From assembly GCF_018860545.1 (NCBI RefSeq), contig NZ_JAHKPN010000041.1, positions 1 to 64,000 on the forward strand: a stretch of 64,000 nucleotides of DNA, in the 5' to 3' direction. Within the stretch, counting starts at the first letter, position 1; every line of letters starts with the position of its first letter. Below are positions 56,940-64,000 of the stretch, piece by piece. A program made the position numbers and the translations under genes. This DNA comes from Winogradskyella psychrotolerans (GTDB lineage: Bacteria > Bacteroidota > Bacteroidia > Flavobacteriales > Flavobacteriaceae). The notes beneath the pieces were generated by a model. That model saw only the letters and a list, made by a program, of their open reading frames with translations. It was not told the origin of the DNA and made no database searches.

Positions 56940-58463
56940 TTAGTTATATTGTTTTAAAGGTTCTCCAATGGAATACCTTAATATGTTTTCTTCTGAAAAT
57001 TGATCTTTTGTCAATTCGCCATAAAACGTGCCTTCATGCATAACGAGAATGCGATCTGAAATGCCCATAATTTCTGGCATATCTGATGAAATCACCACAA
57101 CACCAACGCCTTTCTTAGCGACTTCATTAATTAAATTATAGATTTCAATTTTAGCTCCTACATCGACTCCTCGTGTGGGTTCATCAATAAAAATCACTTT
57201 ACTATCAATACTTAACCACTTGGCTAATGCTACTTTCTGTTGATTTCCACCGCTTAGATTTTTGACATTGACTTCAGAGTTTGGTGTTTTAATATTTAGT
57301 TTTTCAATTAAACCCAAGACTTTTTTATACTCGTTGTCTACGTTTATAAAACCGAGTTTACTTGAAATAGACTTAAAACTCGTTACACTGATATTTCGTC
57401 GAATGGATAATGGTAGAAACACACCTTCTTCCTTTCTATCTTCGGAAACAAATCCAATTTGATACCCAGCAGCATCGACTGGAGAATTGGTTTTAATCTC
57501 TTTTCCTTCCAAAATTAAAGTGCCAGATTTCTTTTTGTCAGCACCAAAAATAAGTTTTGCTGTTTCTGTTCGTCCACTGCCTCCTAGTCCTGCAATGCCA
57601 AGAACTTCGCCTGGTTTAACTTCAAAAGAAACATCGTGAACCATCGTATTCTTTGCCGTTAAATTTTTCACCTGAAAAATGGGAACCGTTCCGATTTTAA
57701 TATCACGTACAGGATATAAATCTTTTAATTCGCGACCAATCATTAAATGAATCACTCCATCCTTATCCGTTTCAGAAATAGGCATACTTCCTGTGTCGAC
57801 ACCATCTCGAAGCACTGTGACAGTATCTGCTATTTTGAAAATTTCATCTAAGTGATGCGATATATAAATTATAGATACTCCTTGATCTCTTAATTTGAAA
57901 AGTATTTGAAACAGTTTTTTAACATCGTTCGGATCAAAAACCGTGGTCGGTTCATCTAAAACTAAAATTTTAGTATCTTCTGAAATAGCCTTTGCTATTT
58001 CTACCACTTGTTTTTGAACAATACTTAGATCTTTTACTTTAGCTGCCGCATCAATTTTAAAACCTAAAGAATCGAGTAATTCTTGTGCATCATGAATTAA
58101 CCCTTTCCAGTTCATCCACGATTTGCTTGCTCCTAATTTGTGTAAATAAATGTTTTCGGCAACCGATAAATCATTCACTAAAGACAATTCTTGATACACC
58201 ACATTAATACCTAAAACCTGACCTTCATGTGTGTTTTTTGGTGCAATTTCTTCACCGTTTAAAATCACTTTGCCGGCATCCTTTTGATGCACACCACTCA
58301 GTATTTTAATTAAAGTAGATTTTCCGGCTCCATTTTCACCCAATAAAGCATGAATCTCACCAGGCTTCACTTTTAAGTTCACATTCTTTAGTACAGATAC
58401 AACACCAAAACTTTTTGATATGCCTGTCATTTCTAAACGATAATCATTTGCTGAGTTTTTCAT
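56940..58463 (-). CDS. ribose-type ABC transporter ATPase (two ATP-binding domains)
   Basis: 507 residues, RbsA/MglA/XylG family with two cassettes. First domain: Walker A GENGAGKSTLIKIL; LVLDEPTTVFDP (Walker B). Second domain: degenerate Walker A GLGGSGRTE (typical of RbsA), signature LSGGNQQKVALAKWL and IFIDEPTRGVDVGAK. The first domain's signature motif is altered to KDLSIVQKQVVEIAK. Powers sugar uptake. Confidence 0.95.
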   Translation of the reverse strand: MKNSANDYRLEMTGISKSFGVVSVLKNVNLKVKPGEIHALLGENGAGKSTLIKILSGVHQKDAGKVILNGEEIAPKNTHEGQVLGINVVYQELSLVNDLSVAENIYLHKLGASKSWMNWKGLIHDAQELLDSLGFKIDAAAKVKDLSIVQKQVVEIAKAISEDTKILVLDEPTTVFDPNDVKKLFQILFKLRDQGVSIIYISHHLDEIFKIADTVTVLRDGVDTGSMPISETDKDGVIHLMIGRELKDLYPVRDIKIGTVPIFQVKNLTAKNTMVHDVSFEVKPGEVLGIAGLGGSGRTETAKLIFGADKKKSGTLILEGKEIKTNSPVDAAGYQIGFVSEDRKEEGVFLPLSIRRNISVTSFKSISSKLGFINVDNEYKKVLGLIEKLNIKTPNSEVNVKNLSGGNQQKVALAKWLSIDSKVIFIDEPTRGVDVGAKIEIYNLINEVAKKGVGVVVISSDMPEIMGISDRILVMHEGTFYGELTKDQFSEENILRYSIGEPLKQYN

Positions 58464-58475
58464 GGCAATGAGCTA

Positions 58476-59540
58476 TTAAAATATGGCGTTAGGATTGTAA
58501 TACTGAGCTGCATTTTCTTTGGTGATCAATAAGGGGGCGGTGTATGACTTCTTATCAAAATCATCTCTTCCATTCATGTGTTCCACAGCAAATTTCACAG
58601 CATTTTTTCCGATTTGCACAGGACTATTCATAGCTGTACAGCCATAAAAATCGGTTTCCATGATGTATTTAATGGCTTCTTTTTGCCCATCCGCTCCAGC
58701 GACGATTAAAATATCATCGGTTTTGTCAGCTTGCTTAATGGCTTTGATGGCGCCTAATACACAGACATCAGATTCTGTAATGACCACATTCACATCTGGA
58801 TGCGCTACTAAAATATCTTCCATGGCTTTTAAACCACCAGCGTAAGACCATTCTGTATAAGCTTGGGTTTTTACATTTAAATTAATTTTTCCGAGCGTCC
58901 GTAATTGCTCTTCCGTAATACCTTGTAGTAAACCTTGCTTACGGGTAAGTCCTACCGGATTCCCAGCATTACCGCTCAGTAAAGCAATATTCATAGGTTG
59001 GTTTCCAAACTTTTTCGCTAACCACTCCCCTGCCAATTCGCCATTTGCCAAATTGTTAGATTGAATGGTGGTAACAAATTCTGCTTCAGGACTAATAGAA
59101 CTATCAATAATAAAAACAGGTATACCAGCAGCTTTAGCCATTTTAGTAACACCAACTAAAGCATCTGGATCTTTAGGGTTTAATAATAATGCATCCACTC
59201 CTTTAGTAATTAGATCTTCTACAGCGGCAATCTGCTTATTGATATCATCTTGACCATCTGCAGATAAAAACTGCATACCATTTTTCTCAGTAGTAGATTT
59301 TATACTTTGCCACAACGCTTGATAATACGGAGCATTTAAAGAGGGTGAACAATAGCCTATTTTTTTACCGGTAAGATCTATCTCACTTGGTATAATGTCA
59401 CCAATAGTTTCTGAAGACTCTGAAGTCGATGCTGCATCTCCAAGTTGTTCTGCACAACTATTTAATGTAAAAACCATTAAAAGCAGTACGAATGGAAAGC
59501 ACCATGTTTTAAGATTGAATTTCGAAGATTTTGATGTCAT
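58476..59540 (-). CDS. sugar-binding lipoprotein of the ABC transporter
   Basis: 354 residues. Lipoprotein signal (FVLLLMVFTLNSC, Cys acceptor at about 29), an acidic Ser-rich linker, then a RbsB-type periplasmic-binding fold: KKIGYCSPSLNAPYYQALWQ, VDALLLNPKDPDAL, NVVITESDVCVLGAIKAIKQ and TAMNSPVQIGKNAV. Binds a monosaccharide or polyol for the importer. Lipid anchoring of the binding protein is unusual for this transporter family, more like Gram-positive or Bacteroidota examples. Confidence 0.9.
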   Translation of the reverse strand: MTSKSSKFNLKTWCFPFVLLLMVFTLNSCAEQLGDAASTSESSETIGDIIPSEIDLTGKKIGYCSPSLNAPYYQALWQSIKSTTEKNGMQFLSADGQDDINKQIAAVEDLITKGVDALLLNPKDPDALVGVTKMAKAAGIPVFIIDSSISPEAEFVTTIQSNNLANGELAGEWLAKKFGNQPMNIALLSGNAGNPVGLTRKQGLLQGITEEQLRTLGKINLNVKTQAYTEWSYAGGLKAMEDILVAHPDVNVVITESDVCVLGAIKAIKQADKTDDILIVAGADGQKEAIKYIMETDFYGCTAMNSPVQIGKNAVKFAVEHMNGRDDFDKKSYTAPLLITKENAAQYYNPNAIF

Positions 59541-59582
59541 AATTTTAATATTTAGAATGCTATTAAAGTTAAGGGTATTTAA

Positions 59583-60464
59583 TTAAAACAAGGTGACGTC
59601 TAATTGTATCACTGTTTTTTCTTGTTCTGGGTTCCACATTAGTGTGACATCAACCGGGATGGTGTGTTGTAATACGTCAAACTGTTTGTTATAAGTGGCG
59701 CCGACATTGATAATATTTCCTGCTCCTTCAGTGTAAAAGGTTTTGTCTGTAATAAACGACCAAGCTCCGCCAGCAAATAAGGATAGACTAGAATCTGTAT
59801 TTTGCCAGATCTTACTATTCACTTCAAAATAATGGGTCCAAGAATTTTCTAAGTCACCATTCTCTTGTAGCTCATAATCTCCTGAACCTCCACCTAGAAT
59901 TGTTGCAAAATATAATAGTGTGTTTGGTGTAACGTTATACCCAAAGTTAAGATCTACAAAGTTGTAGCCTTGGGTTTTATCATAGCTCCAATATTCTAAT
60001 TTATCTCCACGTTCTTCTACTCCGGTGTAATTATTATGTGTGACCGCTTCAATAAAAAATCTATCAGAAAAACGATATTTTGTGTAGATGGATACTTCTT
60101 TATAATAAGCGCTTTCATTTTCACCGGTCACAATATGATCAACATCTACTGTAGAAAAACTTGCTCCGCCCCAAAAACCAAATGTGAATTTTTTATTCCT
60201 TGTGTTGTATTCAATACTCGATGCAATTACAGCACCTGGATGCACTACAAAACCATGCCATGTGTGCATATTTTTTAAGTGTGCACTAATACTCACTGGT
60301 GAATACTCCTCTTTTTGGTTGTCTTCTATAACCTCAGTTTGAGCAAATGTAACGTTGCATGCAAATAACATTACAATGGTTATTGCTGTAACGACGACAC
60401 TAAATCGTTTTCGTTCTTCTAAGTAAAAATTTGAAATTGATAATCTTGTTGCTAGTGCTTCCAT
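59583..60464 (-). CDS. outer-membrane porin-like protein of the polyol operon
   Basis: 293 residues from the ATG at 60464; the longer frame begins with a TTG at 60485 and is less likely. The N-terminal extension ends in a signal-like hydrophobic stretch (VTAITIVMLFACNVTFA, then Q). The mature part alternates aromatic beta strands (FTFGFWGGASFSTVDVDHIV, VSIYTKYRFSDRFFIEAV, NFVDLNFGYNVTPNTLLYFA), a barrel pattern. Probably lets the polyol or sugar across the outer membrane in place of SusC/SusD. Operator and promoter upstream; first gene of the operon. Confidence 0.75.
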   Translation of the reverse strand: MEALATRLSISNFYLEERKRFSVVVTAITIVMLFACNVTFAQTEVIEDNQKEEYSPVSISAHLKNMHTWHGFVVHPGAVIASSIEYNTRNKKFTFGFWGGASFSTVDVDHIVTGENESAYYKEVSIYTKYRFSDRFFIEAVTHNNYTGVEERGDKLEYWSYDKTQGYNFVDLNFGYNVTPNTLLYFATILGGGSGDYELQENGDLENSWTHYFEVNSKIWQNTDSSLSLFAGGAWSFITDKTFYTEGAGNIINVGATYNKQFDVLQHTIPVDVTLMWNPEQEKTVIQLDVTLF

Positions 60465-60496
60465 TTTAAAAGAGGTGTTAATCAACGCTAAATTTT

Positions 60497-60519
60497 ATAA
60501 ACGTCATTTTTACGTTTAT
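60497..60519. promoter_or_regulatory. Nudix-regulator operator of the polyol operon
   Basis: ATAAACGT, spacer CATTTTT, ACGTTTAT: an 8-base perfect inverted repeat with a 7-base spacer. It lies just downstream of the minus-strand -7 element, where binding would block transcription of the operon. It shares its layout with 6609-6625. Confidence 0.75.
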
Positions 60520-60523
60520 TTTT

Positions 60524-60531
60524 CAAATGTA
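60524..60531 (-). promoter_or_regulatory. -7 element of the polyol operon
   Basis: Minus strand TACATTTG (TAnnTTTG), 59 bases before the ATG at 60464; operator directly downstream. Confidence 0.6.
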
Positions 60532-60653
60532 TTATAAAAATTTCTATAAATCCTAATTTTTACGCAAATTTATATGTTAAATTATCAATAATATGCTCTA
60601 TATTGATAAATTTACTGTTGTTGTTTCAATAAAAAGTAGTAATATTGCTAATG

Positions 60654-60661
60654 TACTTTTG
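60654..60661 (+). promoter_or_regulatory. -7 element of the Nudix-type repressor gene
   Basis: TACTTTTG (TAnnTTTG), 22 bases before the ATG at 60684. Confidence 0.55.
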
Positions 60662-60683
60662 ACGCTTAATAAGGTATTTGAGT

Positions 60684-61439
60684 ATGAATTTATTTAAAAA
60701 GGAATCTATGAAACTTGAAAAAATATTGAACATATCTGTGGATTGTGTCGTATTTGGATACGATATCAATTCTAAATCATTAAACGTTTTATTGATTAAA
60801 CGATATTTAGAATCTAAAGGAGATGTTTTAGTGGATGATTATGTGTTAACAGGATATCACGTGTATACACATGAGACCTTAGATGATACAGCGACTAGGG
60901 TTTTAAAAGAATTAACTGGCTTAACCAACCAATATAAAAAGCAATTTAAGGCCTTTGGAAATCCAGATCGTTTAACAAGCGAAAAGGATTTGCTTTGGAT
61001 TGAAAACGAAGAATTTCATAGCAGAACCATTACAGTGGCATATTATTTTTTGTTGAATACCGAAGACGTTTCCTTAGAAGACAATAAGAATAATGCAAAA
61101 TGGTTTCCATTGAAGGATTTACCAGACATAGGCTTTGATCATAAAAAAATTATCAAAGAGGCGCATGAAGATTTAAAAATAAAATGCCTTGCAGAACCTA
61201 TTATATTTGAATTACTTCCAGATAAATTCACTATCAATGATGTGCAAGACTTGTATGAATCTATCCTAGGAATAGAAATTGATAACCGCAACTTCAGGCG
61301 TAAGCTTATTAATAAAAAGTACATTATTCCATTAAACGAGAAACAAGTTGGGGTCTCTAAAAAACCATCACAACTTTATATGTTTAGCAAGGATATATAT
61401 GAGAAAATGTTTGAAAAAAATTATTTAATTAATATTTAA
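60684..61439 (+). CDS. NrtR/AraR-family regulator with degenerate Nudix box
   Basis: 251 residues from the ATG at 60684; a TTG two codons earlier is less likely and an ATG at 60708 is also possible. The N-terminal Nudix-like domain (VDCVVFGYD, then LDDTATRVLKELTGL) lacks the catalytic REL-x-EE pattern, so it only senses a ligand. The C-terminal winged helix is like the first regulator (IEIDNRNFRRKLI). NrtR-family AraR of Bacteroides controls arabinose use. Divergent from the polyol operon with an 8-base palindromic operator between, so it is very probably its repressor. Confidence 0.85.
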   Translation: MNLFKKESMKLEKILNISVDCVVFGYDINSKSLNVLLIKRYLESKGDVLVDDYVLTGYHVYTHETLDDTATRVLKELTGLTNQYKKQFKAFGNPDRLTSEKDLLWIENEEFHSRTITVAYYFLLNTEDVSLEDNKNNAKWFPLKDLPDIGFDHKKIIKEAHEDLKIKCLAEPIIFELLPDKFTINDVQDLYESILGIEIDNRNFRRKLINKKYIIPLNEKQVGVSKKPSQLYMFSKDIYEKMFEKNYLINI

Positions 61440-61523
61440 ACATTCACTGTTATAAGGGTTCGGACTATAGTAAAAGCATTAAGGTTTTAAGTTTCTCAGT
61501 CAATAATTCTGCTTGATAGTTTT

Positions 61524-61531
61524 TAGATTTG
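61524..61531 (+). promoter_or_regulatory. -7 element of the small disordered protein gene
   Basis: TAGATTTG (TAnnTTTG), 26 bases before the ATG at 61556. No -33 box found. Confidence 0.45.
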
Positions 61532-61555
61532 ATGACATCTTAAAAATTAGAAATT

Positions 61556-61849
61556 ATGAAAAGTGAAGACAAAAAAGTACCATACAATTCAGATATTACA
61601 GAAGACGATAAAAAAATACTGGGAGACAAATGTGGAAACCTAAGACAAGATAATGGTGATGATCAATTATTAAAAAAGCGTCCAAATGAGCCCGATTTTG
61701 CTGCTAAAAATTTAGATATTCCCGGAGGTAGTAATGCAAGACCATTGACAAACGATAGACATCCCGATGAAGAAAATAGACACCATAGTCTTGGAAGTGC
61801 ACATAACGAAAACTTGGAATTAAATATCGATAACGACACTGATAAATAG
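61556..61849 (+). CDS. small hydrophilic, probably disordered protein
   Basis: 97 residues, rich in Asp, Asn, Lys and Glu with no hydrophobic core, no signal peptide and one Cys. A middle piece (AKNLDIPGGSNARPL) and an end (DEENRHHSLGSAHNENLELN) recall small flavobacterial hypothetical proteins of unknown role. A good -7 element precedes it and no overlapping gene competes, so it is likely real. Confidence 0.65.
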   Translation: MKSEDKKVPYNSDITEDDKKILGDKCGNLRQDNGDDQLLKKRPNEPDFAAKNLDIPGGSNARPLTNDRHPDEENRHHSLGSAHNENLELNIDNDTDK

Positions 61850-61868
61850 TTTCAAATCTATACGATTC

Positions 61869-61991
61869 GTCAGTTCGAGTAATCCAACTTTTTGTTGGAT
61901 TGTATCGAGAACTATTGATTATGATAAAAACAGTGTTCTCGATAAATTTTGCTTTCTCGAAACCTTTCGAGAGCAAAACACTCGAACTGAC
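61869..61991. repeat. dispersed flavobacterial repeat, two inverted copies
   Basis: Left copy 61871-61912 (CAGTTCGAGTAATCC to GTATCGAGAAC) and right copy 61935-61991 (GTTCTCGATAAATTT to CACTCGAACTGAC) face each other. The outer ends GTCAGTTCGAGT and ACTCGAACTGAC form a perfect 12-base inverted repeat. Each copy holds its own hairpin (ATCCAAC/GTTGGAT; TTGCTTTCTCGAAA/TTTCGAGAGCAA). Confidence 0.8.
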
Positions 61992-62143
61992 TGGCATTAT
62001 ACAATCATAAATATTTTTGTTGAAATAAAGCTCTAAGTTTTAAGTAAAAGCTTGACCAAAGCACACAATCAACACCTAAATTCCGATGGGGTCGGAATCA
62101 ACGATTTTCAGAAATAATGAGCTATGAATAAGGTTGACTTACC

Positions 62144-62320
62144 TTAACAAGGTACTGTAAATTCAGATACTATAATAGCTTTATACCAATAAGTGTTTTC
62201 ATCTACACAATAATCTATAACAACAATCGCTACTCTTTCTACATCATCTACAAAAGTTTGGGATTGTGCCGTTTGAAAAATAAACAGCCTTATGGTAGTT
62301 GCATATTTTAGAAACTTCAT
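62144..62320 (-). CDS. 58-residue hypothetical ORF with signal-like start
   Basis: Begins MKFLKYATTIRLFIFQTAQS, which looks like a weak signal peptide, followed by QTFVDDVERVAIVVIDYC and ending FTVPC. Not seen in families I know. Could be a small secreted protein or the front of a truncated larger one. No clear promoter. Confidence 0.4.
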   Translation of the reverse strand: MKFLKYATTIRLFIFQTAQSQTFVDDVERVAIVVIDYCVDENTYWYKAIIVSEFTVPC

Positions 62321-62462
62321 CGATTTTACACTTTATCATTTAAAGCTACGATAAAAACAATAAACTCAAGAAATCGCCCAAAACATTAAATTAATATTAA
62401 ATAACTTACTTTCACTTGGCGTTTCAACCCATAATGAAGAACTTTACATAAAAAACATCCCA

Positions 62463-62984
62463 ATGACAATATTTGTAGATATGGACGATGTGTTGGCCGA
62501 CACCTATGGTAAGCACATCGAATTTTATAATAAAGAGCACAAAGCAGAATTACATATTAATCAAATTACTTCTGGTGAAATATGGCATAACGTTCCAGAA
62601 ATACACCAAAAAAGTATTAAAGATCACGCATTGCAACCTGGTTTCTTTCGGGATTTAGAGCCGATTAAAGACGCCATACAAGTCATGGAAGCTTTATACA
62701 GCAAACATGAGGTTTATATTGCTACAGCAGCAACGCAGTTTCCAAATTCCTTATTTGAAAAAAGTGAATGGCTAGATGAACACATGCCGTTTATCACATG
62801 GCAACACCGCATTATGTGTGGAGATAAGTTTATTTTAAACGGCGACCTTTTAATTGATGATAGAACCTATAATTTAGAAAAATTTGAAGGAGATACGCTG
62901 TTATTTAATTCTCCTCATAATGTACACGACACGGGTTATACACGTGTTGCGACGTGGTTAGAAATTGCAGAACGTTTATTGTAA
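62463..62984 (+). CDS. 5'(3')-deoxyribonucleotidase (HAD superfamily)
   Basis: 173 residues. HAD motif I FVDMDDVLADTYG (two Asp), motif II Thr/Ser region EVYIATAATQFPNS, motif IV DLLIDDRTYNLEKF. Closest to the NT5C/YorS-like 5'-nucleotidase C group that dephosphorylates deoxynucleoside monophosphates. Cytosolic; small, single gene. Confidence 0.92.
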   Translation: MTIFVDMDDVLADTYGKHIEFYNKEHKAELHINQITSGEIWHNVPEIHQKSIKDHALQPGFFRDLEPIKDAIQVMEALYSKHEVYIATAATQFPNSLFEKSEWLDEHMPFITWQHRIMCGDKFILNGDLLIDDRTYNLEKFEGDTLLFNSPHNVHDTGYTRVATWLEIAERLL

Positions 62985-63134
62985 AAGGGTATAAAGTTCT
63001 TAAAGCAGCCATAGAAATCTCTACAAAGCATAAATCCAGACAGCTTGTAGAACTATCAACATCCAAATTTCAATATCTCATTTAAAGACAGTAACTTGTT
63101 GTGCATAATAACATAGTACCAAGAGCACAATATA

Positions 63135-64000
63135 ATGAGTAAGCATCCAAACACGTATTCGAGAAGAGATTTTGCCAAACTCTCTGCACTGGGAATTGCA
63201 GCTCTACCTTTATTAGGATTTCAAAACAGCTTTGAAGCCTTAGATTCAGCACCGAAGAAAGCACTTCAGGTGCATTTGTTTTCTAAACATTTGCAATTTC
63301 TCAATTATAATAACATGTCGGAAGCCGCATTGAACATGGGGTTTGACGGCTTAGATCTTACTGTGCGGAGAAAAGGACATGTGCTACCAGAGCAGGTAAA
63401 AGACAATTTACCCAAAGCGGTTGAAGCCATGATTAAACACGGTTTAAAGCCTAAGTTAATGACTACTAATGTTTGGGATATTAATAACGCTATACATCAA
63501 ACTGTTTTAGAAACAGCAAGTCAATTAGGATTTACACATTACCGAACCGATTGGTTAAGATACCCAGATGAGCAATCCATTACAGAGAGTCAAGCATTTT
63601 TTGGACAGCAAGCCAAAGCATTGGAGCAGTTCAATAAAAAATTGGGATTAATAGGCGGTTATCAAAATCACTCCGGCAAATATGTTGGAGCTGCTATTTG
63701 GGACTTATTACCCATCTTAGAAGCTACAAAAGGACATTTCTTAGGGTGTCAATATGATATAAGACATGCCGTTTTAGAAGGAGCTCAAAGTTGGGAATTA
63801 GGCTTACAGCGTATTGAACCCTTCATCAATGCCATTGTCATTAAGGATTTTAAATGGGGACTTAAAGATGGTAAATGGAGTATTATAAATGTGCCACTTG
63901 GTGAAGGTATGGTCGATTTTAAGCGCTACTTCTCATTATTAAAACTGTATAACATCAACGTTCCGGTATCCTTGCATCTTGAATATGACTTGGGAGGTGC
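63135..64000 (+). CDS. Tat-exported sugar phosphate isomerase/epimerase-like protein (partial)
   Basis: Starts at an ATG at 63135 and runs off the window end, so at least 288 residues. N-terminal twin-arginine signal SRRDFAKLSALGIAALPLLG. The mature part is an xylose-isomerase-like TIM barrel: MGFDGLDLTVRRKGHVLPEQ, TDWLRYPDEQ, YQNHSGKYVGAAIWDL, CQYDIRHAVLEGA, and VIKDFKWGLKDG. Exported homologs act on periplasmic sugars. Metal ligands cannot all be judged, as the C-terminus is missing. Confidence 0.88.
   Translation, partial: MSKHPNTYSRRDFAKLSALGIAALPLLGFQNSFEALDSAPKKALQVHLFSKHLQFLNYNNMSEAALNMGFDGLDLTVRRKGHVLPEQVKDNLPKAVEAMIKHGLKPKLMTTNVWDINNAIHQTVLETASQLGFTHYRTDWLRYPDEQSITESQAFFGQQAKALEQFNKKLGLIGGYQNHSGKYVGAAIWDLLPILEATKGHFLGCQYDIRHAVLEGAQSWELGLQRIEPFINAIVIKDFKWGLKDGKWSIINVPLGEGMVDFKRYFSLLKLYNINVPVSLHLEYDLGG

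Larger units (their letters stand above)
61850..62462. other. 613-base spacer with repeat pair and a small ORF
   Basis: Holds the inverted repeat pair (61869-61991) and a 58-codon minus-strand ORF (62144-62320). The rest (61992-62143 and 62321-62462) shows nothing recognisable. No -7 element is seen close to the deoxyribonucleotidase start. Confidence 0.6.

Noticed and set aside
60684-61439. Active Nudix hydrolase
   Set aside because: The Nudix box lacks the REL-x-EE residues; a ligand-sensing regulator fits better.
1-64000. tRNA genes, rRNA, insertion sequences, integrases or prophage
   Set aside because: No cloverleaf with a CCA end, no transposase or integrase motif seen by eye.

Overview
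The window looks like the chromosome of a marine-type Flavobacteriaceae bacterium (phylum Bacteroidota). It is AT-rich, has no Shine-Dalgarno-like spacing, and carries many TAnnTTTG promoter elements just upstream of starts, the known Bacteroidota -7 consensus. It also has NrtR/AraR-type Nudix regulators, a sodium-pumping methylmalonyl-CoA decarboxylase, Bacteroidota-style outer-membrane proteins and a short dispersed repeat in spacers. I see no tRNA, rRNA, insertion sequence or CRISPR array.

Layout. (1) 1-4600: a DUF6642-like gene, then a compact four-gene minus-strand cassette (unknown protein, AAA/ORC-like ATPase, small unknown protein, PIN nuclease). It is very AT-rich and flanked by what look like gene scraps, and is a candidate conflict or defence module. 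(2) 4600-7330: a Nudix-type regulator, an SPFH/band-7 protein and an NAD-kinase-like protein, with an operator-like palindrome before the SPFH gene. (3) 7590-15260: a soluble GAF histidine kinase, an outer-membrane barrel, a luciferase-like monooxygenase, a KefF/KefC-type K+/H+ antiporter pair and an odd pyruvate-kinase-like protein. (4) 15520-26820: propionate/methylmalonyl-CoA metabolism. meaB and an acyl-ACP thioesterase lie on the plus strand. An eight-gene minus-strand operon carries epimerase, the four subunits of the Na+ decarboxylase, a CoA-transferase and both mutase subunits.

(5) 27380-39710: MarC, a nitroreductase with a decayed cupin gene behind it, and a BCCT transporter divergent from an AraC regulator. 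An 18-bp repeat shared by two promoters links the last three into a likely regulon. Next come a YhhN-like membrane protein and a TetR-controlled reductase/dehydrogenase operon with a perfect palindromic operator, followed by a DJ-1-like lipoprotein, a ThiE-like protein and an EamA transporter. (6) 39860-51460: glutaminase and a two-armed transglutaminase/amidoligase locus. The plus arm is transglutaminase-DUF2126, ATP-grasp/alpha-E fusion and transglutaminase. The minus arm is ATP-grasp, alpha-E and zinc peptidase. The whole is predicted to make and trim an unknown peptide. (7) 51900-61440: a polyol/ketose utilisation operon (outer-membrane protein, ribose-type ABC transporter, mannitol-type dehydrogenase, ketose 3-epimerase-like protein, SDR, PfkB kinase) facing its probable Nudix-type repressor, with a strong operator between them. 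(8) 61550-64000: a disordered small protein, inverted repeat copies, a 58-codon ORF, a 5'(3')-deoxyribonucleotidase and the start of a Tat-exported sugar isomerase-like protein cut by the window edge.

The two best candidates for poorly described biology are the PIN/ATPase cassette at 889-4389 and the amidoligase locus at 40954-51455. The NAD-kinase-like/SPFH/Nudix trio and the paired Nudix-regulator operators come next. Functions are assigned by reading motifs; no database search was possible.
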